Positions 42,482 through 51,767 of a DNA stretch of 64,000 nucleotides are shown one piece after another (within the stretch, counting starts at the first letter, position 1; every line of letters begins with the position of its first letter). A program made the translations under genes and the position numbers. Below the pieces are notes generated by a model. It saw only the letters and a list, made by a program, of their open reading frames with translations, did not search any database and was not told the DNA's origin. This DNA is from Streptomyces noursei (GTDB taxonomy: Bacteria > Actinomycetota > Actinomycetes > Streptomycetales > Streptomycetaceae): assembly GCF_001646665.1 (NCBI RefSeq), contig NZ_LWBU01000363.1:195429-259428 (forward strand), given 5' to 3'.

Positions 42482-42789
42482 CGTTCGACGTGAGGCTCAG
42501 GGTCAACGAACGGGTGGCGACGATCGAGCTCGCCGGCGAGCTGGACGCCTCCAGCGCCGGCCGCTTCCACGACACGATCGACGAGGCCGCCGCGGCCGGG
42601 TCGATCGAGCTGGTCATCAGGGCCGAGAAGCTGGACTACATGTCCAGCGCGGGGCTGCGGTCCCTGGTGTTCGCCCGCCAGAAGATGGGCGACGACGTCA
42701 GGATCGCCGTCGTCGGCGCCCAGGAGCCGGTCGCCCACACGATCAGGCTGGCCGGGTTCGACCACAGCATCGACCTGATCGACGCCTGA
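42478..42789 (+). CDS. STAS-domain anti-sigma factor antagonist 2
   Basis: 103 residues, a second RsbV/SpoIIAA-like protein with the switch serine in LDYMSSAGLRSL (S56/S57) and the LAGELDASSAGRF strand-helix start. It differs enough from the first (39957-40298) to serve another partner. GTG start overlapping the glgX stop, after AGAAGGAGA. Confidence 0.86.
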   Translation: MTFDVRLRVNERVATIELAGELDASSAGRFHDTIDEAAAAGSIELVIRAEKLDYMSSAGLRSLVFARQKMGDDVRIAVVGAQEPVAHTIRLAGFDHSIDLIDA

Positions 42790-42802
42790 GGAGGCGGGAG
42801 AC

Positions 42803-43462
42803 ATGGGCCTCGACTCCGGTGCCGCGTCGCCGTCCGGCGGTTCCGCCGGGTCCGGCGCCCCGGCCGGCCCCGCGGGCGCTGCCACCGGCTGCGCCCCCGG
42901 CACCCGCGCCCCGGCCACCTGTGCGCCTGCCGCCCGCGCGTCCGCCGCGGCGGCCGGCGCGGGGGCGCCGGGGGGCTCCGGCGTGCCCGGGGCCCGCGGG
43001 GCGGCGGGCAGCTCCGGGGCGGCGGCGCCGGACGCGCTGCGCATCCCCGCGCGGCTGGCGTGCCTGGACCGGGTGGCCGAGTTCGTGCTGGGGCTCGGGG
43101 CGCGGGCCGCGCTGCCGGAGAGCGCCCTGTACCGGCTGCGCCTCGCGGCCGACGAGCTGGCGACCAACATCGTCATGCACGGCTACCGGGGCACCGCCGG
43201 CGAGATCTCCGTGGACGGCGGCATCGACCCGGACCAGGTGTGGGTGCGCTTCGAGGACGACGCCCCGGCCTTCGACCCGCGCCAGGGCATGCGCGCCCCG
43301 GCGCTCGACGTGCCGCTCGCCGAGCGGCAGATCGGCGGGCTCGGGGTCTTCCTCGCCTTCACGGCGGTCGACTCCTTCGAGTACGAGCTGGTCGCCGGCC
43401 GCAATGTCAGCACGCTCGTGATGCGCCGCTCGGCCACGGCCGCCGGCCCCGGGACGGGATGA
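42803..43462 (+). CDS. RsbW-like anti-sigma factor kinase with disordered N-terminus
   Basis: 219 residues. The first 75 are a low-complexity Ala/Gly/Ser/Pro tail with no known role. The rest is a compact HATPase_c_2 domain: N-box LRLAADELATNIVMHGY (N122), acidic loop VRFEDDAPAFDP and the glycine box GGLGVFLAF. It would phosphorylate the STAS proteins encoded beside it and, by family logic, bind an unidentified sigma factor. ATG after GAGGAGGCGGGAG, 13 bases from the STAS gene. Confidence 0.85.
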   Translation: MGLDSGAASPSGGSAGSGAPAGPAGAATGCAPGTRAPATCAPAARASAAAAGAGAPGGSGVPGARGAAGSSGAAAPDALRIPARLACLDRVAEFVLGLGARAALPESALYRLRLAADELATNIVMHGYRGTAGEISVDGGIDPDQVWVRFEDDAPAFDPRQGMRAPALDVPLAERQIGGLGVFLAFTAVDSFEYELVAGRNVSTLVMRRSATAAGPGTG

Positions 43463-43468
43463 GGTGAC

Positions 43469-44800
43469 ATGCTCCAGACCAATGTGCTGCTCCTGGACGA
43501 GCACCGCAGCGCGCCGCCGGAGCTGCTGAAGGCCCTGGACAGCGTGGGTGCCGTGGTGCGCATCCGCACGCCCGCCGACGTCCTGGTCGTCCAGCACGGG
43601 CAGCTGCCCGCCACCGAGGTGCTGCTGGCGTACGCGGGGCTGTCGCCCCACACCGTCCGCGCCGTGGCGCGGCGCCTGGACGACGAGGGGCAGCGGCCGA
43701 CCGTCGTGGCGTTCGCGGAGCACGACCTGCACCTGCTGGGCAGCCACATCCACGCCGGCTCCGACTACCTGGTGCCGCCGTTCTACCCCGACCTCGTACG
43801 GGCCCGGCTGCGGGACTGCCACGAGCGGGCCAACTTCACCCGGACCATGGAGGACGTCACCGCCCGCGCGGAACTGCTCAGCTACGAGCGGGAACTGGAG
43901 ATCGGGCGGGAGATCCAGATGGGTTTCCTGCCCGACTCGTTGCCCAACCCCGACGGCTGGGAGATCCACGTCCGCTTCCGGCCCGCCCGGACCGTCGCCG
44001 GCGACTTCTACGACGTGTTCGAGCTGGTCAACAACCGCCGTCTCGCGCTGGTCGTGGCCGACGTCTGCGACAAGGGCGTCGGCGCCGCGCTGTTCATGGC
44101 GCTCATCCGCAGTCTGCTGCGGCACACCGCCGAGCAGAGCGGGCTGCAGAGTCTGATCGCCGCCGACCTGCTGGGCGAGGACGCCGGCTGGGGCGAGCAG
44201 AGCCGGGCCATCCCGGTGGTGGGCGCCACCCCGCTGCTCAACGCCGTGGTGGGCACCAACAACTACCTGACCAGGAACCACATCCGGCAGGGCTACTTCG
44301 CCACCATGTTCTTCGGCGTACTGGACCCGCTCACCGGCAACCTCGTCTACATCAACGGCGGCCACAACCCGCCCGTGCTGGTGAGCGGCGAGGGGAAGGA
44401 CCCGGTGCTGCTCGAACCGACCGGTCCCGCGGTCGGGGTCATCCCCGACGGCACCTTCTCGCTGGGGTACGCCCAGATCGGCCCGGGCGACACGCTCTTC
44501 GTCTACACGGACGGGGTGACCGAGGCCCGCTCGATGTCGGGGCGGTTCTTCGGCGACGACCAGATGCTCGCGGAGCTGGCGCGGGCGGCGGTGCGCGGGG
44601 AGGAGCTGCTGGACCACATGGACGGGGTGCTGAGCGAGTTCGTCGGCCCGTCCGAGCAGTCGGACGACATCACCATGATGGCCGTCCACTGGCGCCTGCC
44701 GGAGGACCACCGGGCCGACGGCACGGAGGGAAAGGACGGCACCGGGGGGAGCGCCACCGCCGGCGACCGGCTCCACCACGGCCACCAGGACGACCACTAG
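43469..44800 (+). CDS. SpoIIE/RsbU-type PP2C phosphatase with N-terminal receiver-like domain
   Basis: 443 residues. Residues 1-120 resemble a response-regulator receiver, but the usual phosphoacceptor pattern is degenerate (VLLLDEH, then VVQHGQLPATEVLLAYAG), so it may be a pseudo-receiver. A helical linker (LLSYERELEIGREIQMGFLP, about 132-155) leads to the PP2C domain with its metal-binding acids (TVAGDFYDVFEL, ADVCDKGVGAALFMA, NGGHNPPVL, YTDGVTEAR, SDDITMMAV). It should dephosphorylate the neighbouring STAS proteins. It starts 6 bases after the kinase stop. Confidence 0.88.
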   Translation: MLQTNVLLLDEHRSAPPELLKALDSVGAVVRIRTPADVLVVQHGQLPATEVLLAYAGLSPHTVRAVARRLDDEGQRPTVVAFAEHDLHLLGSHIHAGSDYLVPPFYPDLVRARLRDCHERANFTRTMEDVTARAELLSYERELEIGREIQMGFLPDSLPNPDGWEIHVRFRPARTVAGDFYDVFELVNNRRLALVVADVCDKGVGAALFMALIRSLLRHTAEQSGLQSLIAADLLGEDAGWGEQSRAIPVVGATPLLNAVVGTNNYLTRNHIRQGYFATMFFGVLDPLTGNLVYINGGHNPPVLVSGEGKDPVLLEPTGPAVGVIPDGTFSLGYAQIGPGDTLFVYTDGVTEARSMSGRFFGDDQMLAELARAAVRGEELLDHMDGVLSEFVGPSEQSDDITMMAVHWRLPEDHRADGTEGKDGTGGSATAGDRLHHGHQDDH

Positions 44801-44822
44801 ACCGATTCACCGGATGGGATCC

Positions 44823-45590
44823 ATGTCGCAGATCATCACCGTGCACTCCTACCGAGGGGGTACGGGGAAGTCCAGCACGGCCGCGAACCTCGCGCTGCTC
44901 CTGGCGTCCGGGGGCCGCCGGGTCGCGCTCGTGGACACGGACATCCAGACACCCGCCCTGGACCTGATGTTCGGTGACACCGTGCCCGCCGCCCGCCGCT
45001 CGCTCGCCGACTACCTGGTCGGCCACTGCGAGATCGAGGACGCGGCCTACCCCTGCCGGGCGGAGGCGGGGCACGACGGTGTCTTCCTGGTCCCGGCCAG
45101 GAGCGGGGCGGCCGGCATCAACGAGATCATGGGGCGCGGCTACGACGTGGGGCTGCTGCGCGAGGGCTTCGACCGGCTCATCGACCTGCTCGCCCTCGAC
45201 GTGCTGCTCCTCGACACCCACGCCGGGTTCAACAACGAGACCGTCACCGCGATGGCCAGCTCGGACGCCCTGGTGATCGTCACGCGGGCCGACCGGCTCG
45301 ACCTCGCGGGCGCCGCCGAGACCATGGCGCTGGCGGGCCGGCTCGGCTGCGTACGGGTGAGCGTGGCGCTCAGCATGGTGCCCGACGGCGTGGTCGACGA
45401 CCGGATGCGCGAGGAGGTCGAGTCCGCGTACGCCACCGGGATCACGGCCGTCCTGCCGTACGCCCCCGAGATGGCGTCCCTCGCCGGCGAACGGCTCTTC
45501 AGCCCGGCGTACCCGCACCACCCGCTGGTCGCGGGCTACCGCCGGATCATCTCCGCCGTGAGCAACGGCACCACCGCGATACGCCGGTGA
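44823..45590 (+). CDS. ParA/MinD-like ATPase
   Basis: 255 residues with the deviant Walker A motif SYRGGTGKSSTAANLALLLA (residues 9-28), LVDTDIQTPALDLMFG and LLLDTHAGFNNETVTAM as Walker B. It lacks a DNA-binding partner or ParB gene nearby and has a CpaE/MinD-like look. MinD-type ATPases next to SpoIIE/STAS sets may localise or gate the signalling proteins; that is inference. ATG 44823 was chosen because it starts right at SQIITVHS; ATG 44814, three codons earlier, is possible. Confidence 0.82.
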   Translation: MSQIITVHSYRGGTGKSSTAANLALLLASGGRRVALVDTDIQTPALDLMFGDTVPAARRSLADYLVGHCEIEDAAYPCRAEAGHDGVFLVPARSGAAGINEIMGRGYDVGLLREGFDRLIDLLALDVLLLDTHAGFNNETVTAMASSDALVIVTRADRLDLAGAAETMALAGRLGCVRVSVALSMVPDGVVDDRMREEVESAYATGITAVLPYAPEMASLAGERLFSPAYPHHPLVAGYRRIISAVSNGTTAIRR

Positions 45591-45638
45591 CACCGGCGCC
45601 CTTCCAGCGACTGCACCCCGGTGCGAGGAGGCACGACG

Positions 45639-47843
45639 ATGCACGGCAGGACCAGACAGCGCAACGCCACGCCCAAGGGCGCGGCCCGGCCCGCCGAGAC
45701 GGGCACCCCGCGGGCCGCGGACGCCCGGGCCGGGGGCGCCCGCCCGCTCGGTGCGGCGGGCCCCTCGCGCGGTGCCGCCGACGCAGCCACGGCCGGGGCC
45801 GGGGCGCGGCCGGACGCCGGCGCCCCGGTGTTCGCGCCCACCGTCGGGCGCATCCCCGTGGTGGACGTGACGCCCCGGGTGGACGGCGGGCGGCGCCCCG
45901 CCCGTGCCGTGCCCGGCGAGGTGTTCGAGGTGAGCGCCACCGTGTTCCGGGAGGGGCACGACGCGGTGGCCGCGAACGTGGTGCTCACCGGCCCGGACGG
46001 GGAGCCCGGACCGTGGACGCCCATGCGGCTGACGGCCCCCGGCACCGACCGGTACGCCGCGCCCGTGTCGGCGGACCGGGAGGGCGACTGGACGTACCGG
46101 GTGGAGGCCTGGGCCGACCCGGTGGCGACCTGGCGGCACACCGCGGAGGTGAAGATCCCGGCGGGCATCGACGTGGAGCTGGTCCTGGAGGAGGGCGCCG
46201 TCCTGCTGGAGCGGGCCGCCGCGGCGTTCCCCGCCGGTGAGGGCGCCCCCCTGACGGAGGCGGCCGCCCGGCTGCGCGACCCCGCCCTGTCCGCGGCACA
46301 GCGCCACGCCGCGGCCCTCGCCCCCGTGGTGACCGGCCTGCTGGCGGCCCGGCCGCTGCGCGAGCTGGTGACCTCGTCGGGCGAGCTGCCGCTGCGGGTC
46401 GACCGCGAGCGCGCGCTGTACGGCTCCTGGTACGAGTTCTTCCCCCGCTCCGAGGGGGCGGTGGTCCCGGCCGGGCCGGACGCGACCGGTGTGGTCCCGC
46501 CGCCCCGCTCGGGCACGTTCCGCACAGCGGCGCACCGGCTGGACGCGGTGGCCGCGATGGGCTTCGACGTGGTGTACCTGCCGCCGATCCACCCCATCGG
46601 CACCTCCCACCGCAAGGGCGCGGGCAACACGCTGACGCCGGGCCCGCACGACCCGGGCTCGCCGTGGGCGATCGGCTCGGCCGACGGCGGGCACGACGCG
46701 GTCCACCCGGACCTGGGGACCCTCGACGACTTCGACGCCTTCACCGGCCGGGCCCGCGAGCTGGGCCTGGAGGTCGCCCTGGACTTCGCCCTCCAGTGCT
46801 CCCCCGACCACCCGTGGGTGAAGGAGCACCCCGAGTGGTTCCGGCACCGGGCCGACGGCTCGATCGCGTACGCCGAGAACCCTCCGAAGAAGTACCAGGA
46901 CATCTACCCGATCGACTTCGACACCGACCCCGAGGGGCTGCACGCGGAGTGCCTGCGGGTCCTGCGGCACTGGATGGCGCACGGGGTGCGGATCTTCCGG
47001 GTGGACAACCCGCACACCAAGCCGGTGGCGTTCTGGGAGCGGCTGATCGAGGCGGTGCACGCCACCGACCCCGACGTGCTGTTCCTCGCCGAGGCGTTCA
47101 CCCGCCCGGCGATGCTGCACGCCCTGGCGCGGGTCGGGTTCCACCAGTCGTACACGTACTTCACCTGGCGCAACTCCAAGGAGGAGGTGGAGTCGTACCT
47201 GTCCGAACTGGCGGGGCTGGGCGGCGAGGAGAGCGCCGCGTACCTGCGGCCCAACCTGTTCGTGAACACCCCCGACATCCTGCACGCCTACCTCCAGTAC
47301 GGCGGCCGGCCCGCGTTCGCCGTGCGGGCCGTCCTCGCCGCCACGGCCTCCCCCACCTGGGGCGTGTACGCGGGCTTCGAGCTGTGCGAGAACGTGGCCG
47401 CGGGCCCGGGCAGCGAGGAGTACCTGGACTCGGAGAAGTACCAGTACCGGCCCCGCGACTGGGCCGCCGAGGAGGCGGCCGGGACGTCGCTGGCGCCGCT
47501 GCTGCGCACCCTCAACGAGGTGCGCCGGGCCCACCCGTCACTGCGGCAGCTGCGCAACCTGCGCTTCCACCGCGCCGACGACGACGCGGTGGTCTGCTTC
47601 TCCAAGCGGCACGGGGACGACTGGGTGCTCGTGGTGCTGAACCTCGACCCGCACGGCGTCCGCGAGACGACGGTCTCGCTGGACCTGCCGGCACTGGGCC
47701 TGGAGCGGACCGGCACGTTCACCGTCCGCGACGAGCTGTCCGCCGACGGCGCCACCTACACCTGGGGCCGCAGCAACTACGTACGCCTCGACCCGCGCCG
47801 GCAGGTCGCCCACGTCTTCACGAACGGGGACATCGCCTCGTGA
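45639..47843 (+). CDS. glgE: Alpha-1,4-glucan:maltose-1-phosphate maltosyltransferase
   Basis: 734 residues, family GH13_3. Transfers maltose from maltose-1-phosphate to growing alpha-glucan. After a 65-residue Ala/Gly-rich extension not usual for GlgE, the N-domain (VDVTPRVDGGRRPARAVPGE) and a barrel follow, with nucleophile D456 (FRVDNPHTKP) and acid/base E485 (FLAEAFTRPAML). WYEFFPRSEGA and LPPIHPIGTSHRKG are GlgE hallmarks. GAGGAGG precedes the ATG. Its GTGA overlap with glgB and co-location with mak make the pathway clear. Confidence 0.94.
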   Translation: MHGRTRQRNATPKGAARPAETGTPRAADARAGGARPLGAAGPSRGAADAATAGAGARPDAGAPVFAPTVGRIPVVDVTPRVDGGRRPARAVPGEVFEVSATVFREGHDAVAANVVLTGPDGEPGPWTPMRLTAPGTDRYAAPVSADREGDWTYRVEAWADPVATWRHTAEVKIPAGIDVELVLEEGAVLLERAAAAFPAGEGAPLTEAAARLRDPALSAAQRHAAALAPVVTGLLAARPLRELVTSSGELPLRVDRERALYGSWYEFFPRSEGAVVPAGPDATGVVPPPRSGTFRTAAHRLDAVAAMGFDVVYLPPIHPIGTSHRKGAGNTLTPGPHDPGSPWAIGSADGGHDAVHPDLGTLDDFDAFTGRARELGLEVALDFALQCSPDHPWVKEHPEWFRHRADGSIAYAENPPKKYQDIYPIDFDTDPEGLHAECLRVLRHWMAHGVRIFRVDNPHTKPVAFWERLIEAVHATDPDVLFLAEAFTRPAMLHALARVGFHQSYTYFTWRNSKEEVESYLSELAGLGGEESAAYLRPNLFVNTPDILHAYLQYGGRPAFAVRAVLAATASPTWGVYAGFELCENVAAGPGSEEYLDSEKYQYRPRDWAAEEAAGTSLAPLLRTLNEVRRAHPSLRQLRNLRFHRADDDAVVCFSKRHGDDWVLVVLNLDPHGVRETTVSLDLPALGLERTGTFTVRDELSADGATYTWGRSNYVRLDPRRQVAHVFTNGDIAS

Positions 47844-50026
47844 ACCGCGAACTGGCCGGCACCGAGCCGGCCGCCACCGACCTCAAGCGCCTCACCACCG
47901 GTGAGGTCAGCGACCCGCACGCGCTGCTCGGCGCCCACCCCGGCCCCGCCGGGGTGACGGTGCGGGTGCTGCGCCCGGCGGCCGGCCGGGTGACGATCAC
48001 CGACCCGTCCGGCGGGACGCTCGCCGAGCTGGCCCACCTGGGCGGGGGCGTCTTCGCCGGCGTGCTGCCGGGCCGGGACGTCCCCGACTACCGGGTCGCC
48101 GCGGCCTACGGCGACGAGGTGTTCACCTACGACGACCCCTACCGCTACCTCCCGACGCTCGGCGAGCTGGACCTGCACCTGATACGGGAGGGCCGGCACG
48201 AGGAGCTGTGGCGGGTCCTCGGGGCCAATGTCCGCGAGCACGAGTCCGGGCACGGCCGGGCGGCCGGCACCGCCTTCGCGGTGTGGGCGCCCGACGCGCG
48301 GGCCGTCCGCCTGGTCGGCGACCTCAACCACTGGAACGGCGCCGCCCACCCGATGCGGTCGCTCGGGGCGAGCGGGGTGTGGGAGCTGTTCGTCCCGGGG
48401 GTGGGGCCGGGCTGCCGCTACAAGTACGAGATCCTCACCCCCGACGGGCGCTGGATCCAGAAGGCGGACCCGCTGGCCACGTCGGCCGAGCCGGCGCCCG
48501 GCACCGCGTCGGTCGTCCACGCCTCCGCGTACCGCTGGGGCGACGGCGCGTGGATGCGGCGGCGCGGTGAACGGCCCGTCGCCGAGGCGCCGATGAGCGT
48601 GTACGAGATGCACCTGCCGTCGTGGCGCCCCGGTCTCGGCTACCGCGAGCTGGCCGCTGAACTCCCCGCCTACCTCAAGGGGCTGGGCTTCACGCACGTG
48701 GAGTTCCTGCCGCCCGCCGAGCACCCCTTCGGCGGCTCGTGGGGCTACCAGGTGACCTCCTACTACGCGCCCATGGCGAGGCTCGGCTCCCCCGACGACT
48801 TCCGGTACCTGGTGGACCGGCTGCACCGGGCCGGCATCGGGGTGATCGTGGACTGGGTGCCCGCGCACTTCCCCCGCGACGACTGGGCGCTCGCCCGGTT
48901 CGACGGCACGCCGCTGTACGAGCACCCCGACCCGCGCCGCGGGGAGCACCCCGACTGGGGGACGCTCGTCTTCGACTACGGGCGGGCGGAGGTGCGCAAC
49001 TTCCTGGTCGCCAACGCCGTGTACTGGTGCGAGGAGTTCCACGTCGACGGGATCCGGGTGGACGCCGTGGCGTCCATGCTCTACCTGGACTACTCCCGCG
49101 GCGACGGCGGGTGGCTGCCCAACGCCTACGGCGGCCGGGAGAACCTCGACGCGGTCGAGTTCCTCCAGGAGATGAACGCCACCGTGCAGCGCCGCTGCCC
49201 CGGGGTGGTCACCGTCGCCGAGGAGTCCACGGCCTGGGACGGGGTGACCCGCTCCACCGACGAGGGCGGCCTGGGCTTCGACCTGAAGTGGAACATGGGC
49301 TGGATGCACGACTCGCTGTCGTACATGGCCCACGACCCGGTGCACCGGCAGTACCACCACCACGCGATGACCTTCGCGATGATGTACGCGTACGCCGAGG
49401 ACCACCTGCTGCCGATCAGCCACGACGAGGTGGTCCACGGCAAGGGGTCGCTGCTCGGCAAGATGCCCGGCGACCGGTGGCAGCGGTTCGCGAACCTGCG
49501 CGCCTACCTGGCGTGGATGTGGGCCTTCCCCGGCAAGCACCTGCTGTTCATGGGGCAGGAGTTCGCCCAGGACAGCGAGTGGTCCCACGACCGGGGCCCG
49601 GACTGGGCGCTGACCGGGCAGGCCCCGCACGCGGCGGTCCGCGACCTGGTGCGCGACCTCAACCGCCACTACCTCGCCGATCCGGCGCTGTGGAGCCGGG
49701 ACACCCGGCCCGAGGGCTTCCGCTGGATCGACGCCGACGCCGCCCAGGACAACGTCTACAGCTTCCTGCGGCACGGGGAGTCGGGCGAGCCGCTGGTGTG
49801 CGTCTTCAACTTCCAGCCGGCCGCGCGCCCCGGCTTCCGGGTCGGCCTGCCGTCGGCCGGCCGGTGGACCGAGGTGCTGAACACCGACGCGGCGGCGTAC
49901 GGCGGCAGCGGCGTCACGAACCCGGACCCGGTGCGGGCGCAGGACGTGCCCTGGCAGGGGCTGCCCGCGAGCGCGGAGCTGACCCTGCCGCCGCTCGGCG
50001 CCGTCTGGCTCCGCCCGTACCGCTGA
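47840..50026 (+). CDS. glgB: 1,4-alpha-glucan branching enzyme
   Basis: 728 residues. N-terminal branching-enzyme domains (GVTVRVLRPAAGRVTITDPS, then WAPDARAVRLVGDLNHWNG) precede a GH13 barrel with nucleophile D408 (GIRVDAVASMLYLDYSR), acid/base E461 (VAEESTAWDGV) and the third acid in LPISHDEVVHGKGSL. C-terminal beta domain present. GTG start overlapping the glgE stop. It introduces alpha-1,6 branches into the polymer made by GlgE. Full length, nothing missing. Confidence 0.95.
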   Translation: MNRELAGTEPAATDLKRLTTGEVSDPHALLGAHPGPAGVTVRVLRPAAGRVTITDPSGGTLAELAHLGGGVFAGVLPGRDVPDYRVAAAYGDEVFTYDDPYRYLPTLGELDLHLIREGRHEELWRVLGANVREHESGHGRAAGTAFAVWAPDARAVRLVGDLNHWNGAAHPMRSLGASGVWELFVPGVGPGCRYKYEILTPDGRWIQKADPLATSAEPAPGTASVVHASAYRWGDGAWMRRRGERPVAEAPMSVYEMHLPSWRPGLGYRELAAELPAYLKGLGFTHVEFLPPAEHPFGGSWGYQVTSYYAPMARLGSPDDFRYLVDRLHRAGIGVIVDWVPAHFPRDDWALARFDGTPLYEHPDPRRGEHPDWGTLVFDYGRAEVRNFLVANAVYWCEEFHVDGIRVDAVASMLYLDYSRGDGGWLPNAYGGRENLDAVEFLQEMNATVQRRCPGVVTVAEESTAWDGVTRSTDEGGLGFDLKWNMGWMHDSLSYMAHDPVHRQYHHHAMTFAMMYAYAEDHLLPISHDEVVHGKGSLLGKMPGDRWQRFANLRAYLAWMWAFPGKHLLFMGQEFAQDSEWSHDRGPDWALTGQAPHAAVRDLVRDLNRHYLADPALWSRDTRPEGFRWIDADAAQDNVYSFLRHGESGEPLVCVFNFQPAARPGFRVGLPSAGRWTEVLNTDAAAYGGSGVTNPDPVRAQDVPWQGLPASAELTLPPLGAVWLRPYR

Positions 50027-50050
50027 CAACGACTGGAGAGGCGACCTGCC

Positions 50051-50536
50051 ATGCCCGCACCGCGACTGAGGACCACCCCGCTGCCCGGGATCGGCGTGCA
50101 GTACGAGCTCACGACCCGGCGGCACGACACCCTGTCGGTCGTCGCGCACCGCGACGGCACCCGCACCCTGAACGTCCACCACGACGACGATCCCGATTCG
50201 TGCGGGCTGTCGATGCGGCTGACCGGCGCCGAGGCGCTCACCCTGACCGAGGCGCTGCTGCCGGGCCACAACAACCCGAACCTGCTGCACACCAGCGACT
50301 TCGGGCTGCTGGCGGAACGGGTCACGGTGACCGGCGACTCGTACTGGAACGGGCGGCAGCTGGGCGAGACGCGGATGCGTACCGCGACGGGCGCGTCGAT
50401 CGTCGCCGTGATGCGCCGGGCGCATCCCATCCCGTCCCCCGGGCCGGAGTTCCGGCTGCGCGGCGGGGACACGATCATCGTCGTCGGGACGCGCGAGGGC
50501 GTCGACGCGGCGCACGCCATCCTCGAACGGAAGTGA
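50051..50536 (+). CDS. Cation/proton antiporter regulatory subunit (TrkA-C domain, KhtT-like)
   Basis: 161 residues. The first 85 (LPGIGVQYELTTRRHDTLSV) form a KhtT-type N-domain and the second half a TrkA-C/RCK-C ligand-binding domain (GQTxGETRMRTATGASIVAV-like stretch and RGGDTIIVVGTREGVDAAHA). It is cytoplasmic and gates the adjacent CPA2 antiporter, in the family by nucleotide or Ca2+. It starts 24 bases after glgB; the antiporter starts 4 bases after its stop. Confidence 0.85.
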   Translation: MPAPRLRTTPLPGIGVQYELTTRRHDTLSVVAHRDGTRTLNVHHDDDPDSCGLSMRLTGAEALTLTEALLPGHNNPNLLHTSDFGLLAERVTVTGDSYWNGRQLGETRMRTATGASIVAVMRRAHPIPSPGPEFRLRGGDTIIVVGTREGVDAAHAILERK

Positions 50537-50540
50537 CGCC

Positions 50541-51767
50541 GTGCATTCCGCTGTCTTCCTGATCGAGTTCGGCGCCGTCGTGCTGGCGCTCGGGCTGCTC
50601 GGCCGGTTCGCCGCCCGGGTGCGCTTCTCCCCCATCCCGCTGTACCTGCTGGCCGGTCTGGTCTTCGGGCACGGCGGGATCGTCCCGCTGGGCGGCAGCG
50701 AGGAGTTCATCGAGATCGGCGCCGAGATCGGGGTCGTCCTGCTGTTGCTGATGCTGGGGCTGGAGTACACGGCCGGTGACCTGGTCGGGCACCTGAGGAC
50801 GCACGCCCCGGCCGGGGCGGTGGACTTCGTGCTCAACGCCGTGCCGGGCGCCGCCGCGGCGCTGCTGATGGGGTGGGGCCCGGTGGCGGCGGTGGTGCTG
50901 GCGGGGGTGACGTGGGTGTCGTCGTCCGGGGTGATCGCCAAGGTGCTGGGCGACCTCGGGCGGATCGGCAACCGCGAGACGCCGGCCATCCTGAGCGTGC
51001 TGGTCCTGGAGGACCTGGCGATGGCCGTGTACCTGCCCATCCTGACGACGCTGCTCGCCGGCGCCGGCTGGGCGGCGGGCGGCGTGACGCTGGCGATCGC
51101 GCTGGGCGCGGTCGGCGTGGTGCTGGTCGTGGCGGTGCGCTACGGGCGGCACATCTCGCGGTTCATCTCCAGCGACGACCCGGAGAAGCTGCTGCTGGTC
51201 GTCCTCGGTCTGACGCTGCTGGTGTCCGGGTTCGCCCAGGAACTCCAGGTGTCGGCCGCGGTGGGCGCGTTCCTGGTCGGCATCGCGCTGTCCGGTGAGG
51301 TCGCGGAGAACACCCACCACCTGCTGATGCCGCTGCGGGACCTGTTCGCCGCCGTGTTCTTCGTCTTCTTCGGCCTCAGTACGGACCCGGCGACCATCCC
51401 GCCCGTCCTGCTCCCCGCCCTGGTCCTGGCGGTGCTCACGGCCCTGACGAAGATCGGTACGGGGTACTGGGCGGCCAAGCGCGCCGGGATCGGCGAACGG
51501 GGACGGTGGCGGGCGGGCGGTGCGCTGGTGGCGCGCGGCGAGTTCTCCATCGTCATCGCGGGGCTCGCGGTCGCCGCGGGTGTCGAACCGGCGCTGGGGC
51601 CGCTGGCGACGGCGTACGTGCTGCTGCTGGTCGTCCTCGGGCCGGTGACGGCGCGGTTCACCGAGCCGGTGGCGCTGTGGGTGAGCGGCCGCCGGGCTCA
51701 GCGGCGGGCCGCGCTCTCCCTGCCGGTGGCGGGGGCCGAGCCCGAGCCGGTGCCGGTGCGCGACTGA
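50541..51767 (+). CDS. CPA2-family cation (K+)/proton antiporter, KhtU-like
   Basis: 408 residues, about 12 membrane helices, for example AVFLIEFGAVVLALGLL and IGVVLLLLMLGLEYT. VTWVSSSGVIAKVLGDLGR and LSVLVLEDLAMAVYLPI hold the family's ion-binding region, with the acidic residue in LVLEDLA. No RCK domain is fused, so it relies on the KhtT-like protein just before it. GTG start. Its last 70 bases overlap the convergent antiporter gene. Possible role: K+ efflux or pH control during stress or growth arrest. Confidence 0.88.
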   Translation: MHSAVFLIEFGAVVLALGLLGRFAARVRFSPIPLYLLAGLVFGHGGIVPLGGSEEFIEIGAEIGVVLLLLMLGLEYTAGDLVGHLRTHAPAGAVDFVLNAVPGAAAALLMGWGPVAAVVLAGVTWVSSSGVIAKVLGDLGRIGNRETPAILSVLVLEDLAMAVYLPILTTLLAGAGWAAGGVTLAIALGAVGVVLVVAVRYGRHISRFISSDDPEKLLLVVLGLTLLVSGFAQELQVSAAVGAFLVGIALSGEVAENTHHLLMPLRDLFAAVFFVFFGLSTDPATIPPVLLPALVLAVLTALTKIGTGYWAAKRAGIGERGRWRAGGALVARGEFSIVIAGLAVAAGVEPALGPLATAYVLLLVVLGPVTARFTEPVALWVSGRRAQRRAALSLPVAGAEPEPVPVRD

